64,000 nt of DNA. Source: Clavaria fumosa. Lineage: Eukaryota; Basidiomycota; Agaricomycetes; Agaricales; Clavariaceae. Location of the stretch: contig OX637796.1 in the NCBI GenBank assembly GCA_951802425.1, positions 806,001 to 870,000 of the forward strand. Direction: 5' to 3'. This document shows positions 55,864 through 64,000 of the stretch, in pieces. The translations under genes were made by a program, and so were the position numbers. Every line of letters begins with the position of its first letter. Positions within the stretch are counted from its first letter, which is position 1. The notes below the pieces were generated by a model. It did no database searches. It was not told the origin of the DNA and was given only the letters and a program-made list of their open reading frames with translations.

Positions 55864-56660
55864 AACAGTGCAGGTTATCGGACTTATGACCAGGACAATC
55901 CAGAATGTAAACGCCGATTAGGCCAATGTCTGGCCTGGGAAATAAAGAGGTGTTGGCTGATGGGGTACATAATAGGCGGATGATGCAAGTTGACAAGCAC
56001 CGAATTGTTTGATGATGAGAATGTGACCTAGCTGAGACACGTACCGTCGGGCTCCGACGGCGTAAGCGCGTTGTGACGGCTCCGACGGGTCATAGACTAA
56101 CTTGAGGGGCACATGGATATACGGCCTACGTCAGATACGGAGAATAAAGGAGTCCAAGCACGCCGTTTCGCCAGATCAGTAAGTTACCGAACCTGGCACC
56201 AAGGACAGTCGCGAACGAGGGGCCAAAAATCTTCTGATTGGTGAGAACTGTCAATGCCATTAGATCTCTGACATACGCCATCCCAGGAGTTGTCGTAAGA
56301 GTACAAGGGAGTAGAGAGATCAGTGAGTGACTGATATCCAGTCTGCCCCATCAGCCTTTGCCGAACAGGTTGTCGTCGAGTCGTCGACACGGTCAGAGCA
56401 CTGGTTGGCGTATGTAATCAAGGGTGATCAAAAGGGTTTGACACGTGATGTGCGCCCATTAGCGAAGATCGCTTCGCTAGATCGAGGCACCTGGCTAACC
56501 CGGAACCGGAATGAGCCGAATTTGAGTGAGAGGTCATGTGATTTAATTAGTCACGTGACAGTCACAACCTTAAAATCTTCGCGTGACGTTACGCTTCGTG
56601 TTCAATTTGTCGTGTCAGACTCAGGAGGGTGGCAAGTGTGCATCTGCGGAGACACAGGCC
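55864..56660. other. Divergent intergenic region upstream of CHK1
   Basis: About 800 bp between two start codons pointing away from each other. It contains two perfect CACGTG boxes and short inverted words (gcgaagatcgcttcgc at 56,462). No gene. Confidence 0.5.
56442..56557. promoter_or_regulatory. Two CACGTG E-boxes upstream of CHK1
   Basis: CACGTG occurs at 56442-56447 and 56552-56557, the second within agtcacgtgacag. They lie 104-219 bp before the CHK1 ATG. CACGTG is a bHLH/bZIP-type site; binding is not shown. Confidence 0.4.
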
Positions 56661-58708
56661 ATGTCATCGACAAAATACCCGAAGATCGTCGGTAGGCGCA
56701 TTTTATTCGGTATCAGATACCTTCTTCGCTAAATGCTGTATGCTAGGATACGAGCTCATACAGCAGATCGGGGGTGGCGGGTTCTCGACGTTGAGCGCGC
56801 CTTATTTCCTGTGATACCTGATGATCGGGCTGATGGCCAGTCTGATGTAGTGTGTTCCGCGCAGTGAACGTTCAGGATCACCGTGTGGCCGCTTGCAAGC
56901 TCATCTCTCTCACCGAGGAAACAACAGAGAAGGATCGCAAAACGGTCGACAAGGAGATGCGCGTGCACTCTGCACTCAAACACGTAAACGTGCTCGAGTT
57001 TCTCAACGCCGTCGTCGTGGAACCCAAACATCGCCATCACTACGTGCCCGGAATATACATGCTTATGGAATTTGCGGCAGGAGGTGATCTGTTCGACAAG
57101 ATTGGTGAGGCAAGTGCTCGACTTCTGGATATCGTTCTGATAACTTTCGTTTCAAAGCACCAGACGTTGGAATAGCCGAAGAGATTGCGCACCATTTCTT
57201 CAGTCAACTAATTGCGGGCATGGTGCTGAATCCCCTATTTCGCTGTCCTCCGGACCTCTCAGAGATGCCTCTTTTGCCAGGAATATATCCACGGCCAAGG
57301 AGTTTGCCACAGAGACCTCAAACCCGAAAACTTGCTGCTCGACGCCATAGGGACCCTCAAAATCTCCGATTTTGGTCTGTCTGCTGTCTTTCGGCTAAAG
57401 GACACTGGAAAGACACGCATGCTCTCCGAGCGTTGTGGAAGTCTGCCATACGTCGCACCAGAGGTGCGTCTGGTGGTTTCTTATTCGCATGAAGACTCAG
57501 GAGAGGGATTTCTGCTTTGACGACAGTTGGACAGCAGTGCGGCGTATAACGCCGAACCTATCGATGTTTGGGGCATGGGGGTTATCCTTTTCACGATGCT
57601 TGCCGGCAGCGAGTTTAATTATTGCCCCTGCCGTCCAAAACTGTCAATTGATTCTTGTTTTAGATACACCCTGGGACGAGCCAACGTTGCGCAGCCCAGA
57701 ATACTGTGCGTATCTTTCCGGAGAGATACTCTCCGAACCTCCATGGAATCGACTCGGTTCTGACGCTCTGAGTGAGTTCGTTAGTATTAACTCAAAAGGG
57801 TTTCAACCAATATTCCTTCCACACCTTCTGCTGAGACCTAATACGTGGATTGCTCACGGTTGACCCGACACATCGTTTAACGCTTGTTGGCATCAAATCA
57901 CATACATGGTGCAACAGGTACGTTTGCCCTTTTGATCGTGTCCGAAGATTTTTAACGCTGCAAAGGCCCAGCCAACTCGCGCGGCACAGCGTGGCAGAGC
58001 TTGCCGACAAGCTCACTGAGTCGCTCAGGCGTAACGGTGACCTATCCTTCGCCACGCCCGAGACGCTGGCCAACGTCATGTTCGTTCTTCCTATCCCCAT
58101 ATCTCGCCCGCTGAGCCCCCCCTACAGGCAAGGAGACGGCGACACCATGACGGACTATGAGATGCTGACAGCCAGCCATCAATCTCAGTTTACGCAGTCT
58201 TTGCTCCTCTTCGTACGTGGCCACCCCTCCGAATTGCCATCTATCTCTGGTCTGATGCATCCACCGTTCGAGAACAGTCGCAGACGCAGTCAGGGCGTCG
58301 CTACACGCCGCATCTCACACGGTTTTATGCGTCGCTCGCGCCGACGCTAATGGTGACACTCACTCAAGACGCACTACAAGGGCTGGGCGTCAAGTGTCGG
58401 CGCACGGACAACGAGGGCAATGGTAGCGGTAGCAGTGGAGAGACGACAATACGACTTCGCATTGGCGGATATGATCGTAGACGGGTCATGTTCAAGGGCT
58501 GGATCGAGCTCGAGCCGTTTGTGTATAGAGAAGGAGAGGGCTGTTTCTGCGTCATGCAGCGCGATGTGGTGCGTTTTCAAACCTTATGCACGGTTCTTCT
58601 CCGTATAGATTTATGGCGTTGCGATAGGGAAACCCTATCTCGTGGAGACAGCTATGGAAAGCTTTGATCATGTCGCCTGCGGTGGAACCACACGTTCTTA
58701 GGAAGTAA
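56661..58708 (+). CDS. CHK1: Checkpoint kinase Chk1
   Basis: Serine/threonine kinase that halts the cell cycle after DNA damage. The gene starts with [11 protein letters not shown] and is joined by a short intron to [14 protein letters not shown], then VFRAVN. The ATP lysine is in VAACKLISL. The hinge is [16 protein letters not shown], close to the human Chk1 wording. After two introns come [28 protein letters not shown] and [16 protein letters not shown], then [32 protein letters not shown] and [13 protein letters not shown] regulatory tail with a KA1-like region ([31 protein letters not shown], then [13 protein letters not shown]) ends at a stop at 58706-58708. At least eight introns. All kinase motifs are intact, so it is taken as functional. 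Confidence 0.92.
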
Positions 58709-59001
58709 GTTGACGCGTGCAATGAAACGCTAGTTTCTCGTCCTGCCTTCATCTACACCACATGTATTTATTAGTGACAAGCATCAAACATGAATCTACA
58801 TGGCTAAAACGTTACCCGTTATGGCAAGCTCGAATTTGAAACTCTTGACGTTTGCTTGGATCCCAATCTAGGCACGCACAAAGTCCGTTCCATGACCATG
58901 ACAACCAAACGTTTCTACTCAGTCTCAATATCGAAATTCAACGTTTACATGTATATAGCTGGGGTCCACATCTCTCATGGCAAAACAACCCTTTGCATGC
59001 G
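58709..59001. promoter_or_regulatory. 5' flank of alpha-amylase 1 with TATA-like box
   Basis: TATATA at 58952-58957 lies about 45-50 bp before the proposed ATG at 59002. The rest holds the CHK1 3' end. Confidence 0.4.
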
Positions 59002-61051
59002 ATGGTCATACTTGCTGATTTGTTCCTCGTAATCACCGTCTCTCTACTGTCTTTTCACCCCGTCGCGGGAGCGCCTCCCAAAGTGATCGTGCAGATGTTC
59101 GGCTGGTCTTGGGATAGTGTCGCCTCAGAATGCACTAATTTTATTGGCCCCGCAGGGTACGACTACGTGTCAGGTACTTACACGACGTCTCAGCACGTCA
59201 CACTCTAGGCTGAACGAGTAAATGACACAGTGAATGCACCGCAGGAACACATACAAGGGACTCAGTGGTGGACCGACTACCAACCCGTGTCCTATCAACT
59301 AACCTCGAAGCACGGCAATCGACAACAGCTTGACAATATGATCCAGACGTGTCACGCTGCTGGTGTCAATGTCATTGTAGGCGGGTATAATCAAATGCTT
59401 TCCGTCAAATTCATTGTCAATCTTGATTATCTTTTGCAGACGTCATTTTCAACCACATGACAGGCCTAAGCGAGGGTGTGGGTTTCGCTACCACACACTT
59501 CTACCACTATGATTATCAGCCGCTCTATTCTCCTTCTGATTTCCATCATGCCACTGACTGTGGCGGCACTATCGACTTCAACAATCGCCAGCAGGTATTC
59601 ACCTGCGAGCTTTTGGGTTTAGCCGAGTAAGTTCCATCCTTAGACAATGTGCCCTAACAGAGCTGAATGAACCGCAGCCTGAAGACCGAAGATCCTTCAG
59701 TTCAAAAACGTCTCGCTCACTATGGGAATGACCTTCTCTCACTTGGCGTCGATGGGTTCCGGCTCGATTCTGCCAAACGTCAGTCTCAGACTTAAACCGA
59801 ATGCCATCTAGATAATTTAACGTCGCGTCGCAGACATACCCCACGAACAGATTGCGGCAATCTTGGGACAGCTCAACCGGCTACCATTAATTACACAAGA
59901 AGTGTTCATTGGCGGAGCGGTCTTACCCAATGAATATGAGGGCAACGGTCGATGCAATTTGTGCATGTGCAAAAAATTGATTTGACTTATGCATTGCTGC
60001 AGGATACGTTCAAGAGTATTATTGTTTCTCTATCTAAGCGTCAGCGGCCATATGACAAGCGTTTAGATTCCGCTACGCCGGCCAGCTAAAATCCGCCTTT
60101 CTCGGCGGCAGCCTCTCTGCTCTCAAGGACCTTGATAATAGTGACATGCTCTGCTATCACCGGTCTCCAGGTATGACGCTAACTCGCAGTCAGTAGGTTG
60201 GGTCCAAAGTGGGAAAGCCAACGTCTTTGTCTCGAATCATGACACCGAACGCGTGAGTCCCGTCAGGCCGTGTCCTCTGGCAATTTCTAATCTTCCTTGT
60301 CTATAGAATGGGGGTTCCCTCAATTACAACTCCCCTTCCAACACATACCTACTAGCTACCATCTTCTCGCTGGCCCATCCATATGGGACGCCGACGATCC
60401 TTTCAAGCTACGCCTTCTCGAGCTATGACGATGGCCCACCGAATAGCGGTACGACTCTTTTCCTCAAGCTTTACTCCACGTTTCATTTCCTCTGCCAGGT
60501 GCGGGAACATGCAGCGGCACTGGTGGGGAGAACGGCTGGCTTTGCCAGCATCGCTGGGCTGCCATCACGGGCATGGTCAGGTTCCGAGAGACCGTCAGCT
60601 CTGACCCATCCATCTCGAACTGGGTGTCGCCTCAGGCAGACCGTATCGCTTTTGGCCGAGGTTCGTCTGATGTCGTGGAGGTGTCAAGGACCACGCCTCG
60701 TTTCTTACACGCCTGGCAAGTGACTTACTTATCACTTTTTATTTTGGCGTATGATACAGGAGCGCTTGGATTTGTCGCTATCAATAATAATGATGGCGGT
60801 TGGGACGCAATGCTTCAAACTGATATGCCGGATGGTGCTTACTGCGATGTCATCAGCGGCATGTTGAGTAACAACAAGTGCACTGGCGCTACGTAAGTAC
60901 TACCTTCTCCCTTTTCTTCCATTTCTTTGTGGTATCACGCCGAAAACCCATCTGCTCTTGTTTTAGGATTACCGTGTCCAATGGCCAGATAAGGGCGACT
61001 GTTCCCCCGCGTGGCGCCATCGCCATCCACGCCAACTCCAAATTATCTTGA
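59002..61051 (+). CDS. Secreted alpha-amylase, GH13 (copy 1)
   Basis: Endo-acting enzyme that cuts alpha-1,4 bonds of starch outside the cell. A signal peptide is visible ([26 protein letters not shown]). GH13 landmarks: [33 protein letters not shown], region I DVIFNHM, region [14 protein letters not shown] (nucleophile Asp), region III LITQEVF (acid Glu) and region [11 protein letters not shown]. The C-terminal beta domain follows ([31 protein letters not shown]) and the protein ends NSKLS at 61049-61051. About ten short introns; unusual joints such as VQE|FRYA restore the frame. No starch-binding domain. Its 3' half is about 97% identical to copy 2, introns included, while the 5' half is much less alike. 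Confidence 0.9.
60204..60895 (+). repeat. Highly similar tract shared with alpha-amylase 2 (62,580-63,269)
   Basis: From gttgggtccaa to gcgctacgtaagta the two amylase genes differ at only some 15-20 positions, including within introns (gtgagtcccgtcaggccgtg is identical). Upstream of it exons agree at roughly 70-75% and introns hardly at all; the last intron downstream is again less alike. Confidence 0.85.
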
Positions 61052-61332
61052 CCAGACAGTTAGATCGCTTTCGCCTGCAGGCAGTGTGGGTTTACGTTAA
61101 TTGCATGTCCAGAATATACGCTTGTTATTTACCTTATTTTACGATACAATGTAGAGATGCTGTGTATCATCTGGATCGGCTGATCGGTTAAGTCACGTGA
61201 TAAACATGCTTATTGTCTTGTGTGGCAACAGTCGTTCATTCCTCATGCCGTGCTACAGGCCGGCAGGCTCATTCCGGCTCAACGTTCATTCCCCTCACCA
61301 AAAAAACGTCTCTGTGTTCAACGCCAGACATC
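61052..61332. other. Intergenic space between the two amylase genes
   Basis: 281 bp. Contains a CACGTG box at 61194-61199, about 135 bp before the copy 2 ATG. No similarity to the 5' flank of copy 1 was noticed. Confidence 0.45.
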
Positions 61333-63562
61333 ATGCTGGCCCAGTCGCTCCTTACAGCTACATTTATCCTATCGTCGTTTCACGCCATCGTGCGTGCGTC
61401 TCCTGCTGCCCTCGAGGGACGCAGCCCCCCCAACCCCAAGCAGGTCATCATACAGCTATTTGGCTGGTCTTGGGACAGCATCGCTGCGGAATGTAGGGAG
61501 TTTATTGGACCCGCAGGATACGGCTACGTTTTAGGTATTTGCACGACGTCTTAGCACATCCTACTCTCGCGGGCTGAATGATCAAATGGCGTAGTGAATC
61601 CACCACAGGAACACATACAAGGGCCTCAGTGGTGGACCGAGTACCAGCCTGTGTCTTATCAACTGGTTTCGAGGCATGGAAATCGACAACAGTTTTCCAA
61701 TATGATCCAAGAATGTCATTCTGCCGGTGTCAAGGTTATTGTAGGTGGGTAACATCAAGTGCCATTGATTTGTCCCACCAACGTTTCTCTCCTTCAGACA
61801 CCGTATTCAATCATATGACTGGTGTAAACAGCGGTGTAGGCGTCGCTGGCTCTGGATTCTCGCATTATGAATACCCCGGGATCTACTCGTACACTAATTT
61901 CCATCATAATTGCAGTACCTCGGACGACAATATCCAAAACTACAACGACCGTAATCAAGTGCAGAATTGCCAACTTGTCAATCTAGCGGAGTGAGTCTGA
62001 TTCTCTTAAGACTCTGACTAACATGGCTCAATTGCTGTCGTGCGTATTTCTCTTGCAGTTTAGCGACCGAGACAGAGTATGTTCGAAGCCGTCTCGCCCA
62101 ATATGGCAACGACCTTCTCTCTCTTGGAGTAGATGGGTTCAGGCTCGATGCTGCCAAACGTTCGTTTTGGACTAAACTAGTTATGCTCCATTGAGTTATA
62201 TGCACTACAGATATGCCCACCGGTGACATTGCAAACATTCTGCAGCGACTCACGCAAAGTCCATACATCACGCAAGAAGTGGTTTTTGGTGGAGAGGTCC
62301 AACCCAACGAGTATGAGATCACCGGTCAGTGCGATTCGTTCGTGTGCAAAGAAATGATCTTGGGAAAGACTTATACATTATTACAGGAGATGTTCAAGAG
62401 TATTGTTTCTCCATCCGAGCATCGGCAGCCATGTGACCACGAGTTTTTAGGTTTCGTTATGCCAGCGCGTTGAAATCCGCTTTTCTCGGTGGCAGCCTAT
62501 CTGATATCAAGGACCTTGACAGCCGAGGTGTGCTTTGCCATCGGCCTCCTAGTGTGATGCTAATTTGCATTAATAGGTTGGGTCCAAGGCGGGAAAGCCA
62601 ACGTCTTTATCTCGAATCATGACACCGAACGCGTGAGTCCCGTCAGGCCGTGTCCTCTGGCAATTTCTAATCTTGTCTACAGAATGGGGATTCCCTCAAT
62701 TACAACTCCCCTTCCAACACATACCTACTAGCTACCATCTTCTCGCTGGCCCATCCATATGGGACGCCGACGATCCTTTCAAGCTACGCCTTCTCGAACA
62801 ATGACGATGGCCCACCGAATAGCGGTACGACTCTTTTCCTCAAGCTTTACTCCACGTTTCATTTCCTCTGCCAGGTGCGGGAACATGCAGCGGCACTGGT
62901 GGGGAGAACGGCTGGCTTTGCCAGCACCGCTGGGCAGCCATCACGGGCATGGTCAGGTTCCGGGAGACCGTCAGCTCTGACCCATCCATCTCGAACTGGG
63001 TGTCGCCTCAGGCAGACCGTATCGCTTTTGGCCGAGGTTCGTTTGACGTCGTGGAGGTGTCAAGGACCACGCCTCGTTTCTTACACGCCTGGCAAGTGAC
63101 TTACTTATCACTTTTCATTTTGGCGTATGATACAGGAGCGCTTGGATTTGTCGCTATCAATAATAATGATGGCGGTTGGGACGCAATGCTTCATACTGAT
63201 ATACTGGACGGTGCTTACTGCGATGTCATCAGCGGCATGTTGAGTAACAACAAGTGCACTGGCGCTACGTAAGTACTGCCTTATCCCCTTTCTCCTTTTC
63301 CTTTGTGGTATCGCGCCGAAAATCTCTCTGCTTTTATTATAGGATTACCGTGTCCAATGGACAGATAAGGACGACTGTCCCCCTGCGTGGCGCCATCGCC
63401 ATCCACGCCAATTCCAGATTATCTGGTGTTAGTAATCACCTGGACAAATTACGTAATGATGCACTTCATTCGGGCATGACCAGAACTGTGCCACAGCTCA
63501 GTCTTACATTTGACTGGGCTGTGAGTAGTTTCCTTTTTCACCTCGCACTAGTACTTTTCTGA
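61333..63562 (+). CDS. Secreted alpha-amylase, GH13 (copy 2), altered C-terminus
   Basis: Tandem paralogue of the gene at 59,002. Signal peptide [25 protein letters not shown]. Landmarks: [33 protein letters not shown], region I DTVFNHM, region [14 protein letters not shown], region [24 protein letters not shown], and region [11 protein letters not shown]; all catalytic residues are kept. The C-terminal beta domain matches copy 1 up to HANSRLS. At that point (63,424) similarity to copy 1 stops abruptly. Instead of a stop codon the frame continues for about 43 residues ([18 protein letters not shown]..., ending at 63562) in sequence that looks mobile-element-derived. Whether this tail is translated, or spliced away, cannot be told. 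Such an enzyme could still be active, because the catalytic domain is whole. Confidence 0.82.
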
Positions 63563-64000
63563 TGCTAGGATAGAATGGACTATCCCTACTAGGAGGTACT
63601 ACTGCAATGCTTACATTTGACTGCCATTAGCCCAGTGGGCTAATGGACTATCCCTAGTTTTTCAATATCTTGACCATGTGGATTTGTGTTGAAGGTAGGC
63701 TGAGGACAGTACAATTAGTGTTCTGGGAAATAGCCAAGGCAAATTTGCGCTGGGTGAATTCACCCTGCAAATTTGCGCTAATTTGCTGGTGAAATAGATG
63801 GGGCCTGAAAACCGCTGGTGAAATAGGGTGAAATTGGCTATTTTGCACAGCCATCCTGCCTGGTACACGGAGCATTGATCATGACGCAATAATTGAAATA
63901 AAATACATTTGAGTTTCAGTAAAATTTGCTGGCTCGCACTGACTGCACAACATTGTACTGTACAATGCGGCACAGACAATTAGGTAACTATAAACAATGG
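63425..64000. mobile_element. Repeat-derived sequence abutting alpha-amylase 2
   Basis: The sequence is AT-rich with few CpG. It contains duplicated words (cttacatttgactg at about 63,505 and 63,611; gcaaatttgcgct twice at 63,739-63,779; gctggtgaaatag twice at about 63,782 and 63,811). There is a 14-bp perfect palindrome, GGGTGAATTCACCC (63752-63765). It has the look of a transposon end running off the window. No transposase frame is visible. Confidence 0.45.

Noticed and set aside
56820..56860. Apparent break in the CHK1 kinase domain after FST
   Set aside because: A GT...AG intron between TTCTCGAC and TGTGTTCC restores FSTVFRAV, so there is no frameshift.
59930..60080. Apparent loss of the region before FRYA in alpha-amylase 1
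   Set aside because: Two short introns rejoin EGNG, YVQE and FRYAGQL in frame, so the gene is not broken there.

Overview
The window reads as nuclear DNA of a mushroom-forming basidiomycete (Agaricomycetes). Genes are cut by many introns of roughly 45-70 bp with GT...AG ends. The accessory content is typical of that group: KDZ transposase relics, a NACHT-WD40 protein, a TKL kinase with an HGDL catalytic loop, and GRE2-type reductases. I cannot name the species.

Layout. (1) 1-13,557 is a graveyard of mobile elements: a transposon-companion pseudogene, a 2.7-kb inverted-repeat element inserted in an unknown reading frame, degenerate tandem arrays, a near-perfect 1.34-kb palindrome, a 54-bp tandem array, and a decayed KDZ transposase that itself carries two small TIR elements. 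CpG dinucleotides are scarce here. (2) 13,558-17,130 is an intact NACHT-WD40 (NLR-like) gene whose repeat half contains no CpG. (3) 17,968-29,792 holds an intact GRE2-like reductase and, about 7-8 kb away in inverted orientation, a frameshifted pseudo-copy. It also holds a 750-residue low-complexity protein and a Methyltransf_16 protein methyltransferase. (4) 30,045-41,341 is a dense conserved block: GCN2 (amino-acid starvation kinase) head to head with the E2 subunit of branched-chain ketoacid dehydrogenase, then homoserine O-acetyltransferase (MET2), then a small tyrosine phosphatase. (5) 44,555-50,151 has a TKL kinase and a cytochrome P450. (6) 50,220 to about 52,050 is a second CpG-poor transposon island (Tc1/mariner and Ty3/gypsy relics). 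(7) 52,881-63,562 has a kelch protein, a second low-complexity protein, CHK1 and two tandem secreted alpha-amylases. A third repeat island runs to the window end.

How genes may work together. GCN2, BCKDH-E2 and MET2 all concern amino-acid status, and a perfect Gcn4/CPC1-type site (TGAGTCA) lies just upstream of MET2. The two amylases share a tract of near-identical exons and introns that suggests gene conversion. Two unrelated-looking low-complexity proteins, about 30 kb apart, each carry repeated G-G-x-R-H-P motifs. Splice sites were inferred by eye; for the reductase, BCKDH-E2, MET2 and the TKL kinase the proposed exons sum to an exact open reading frame.
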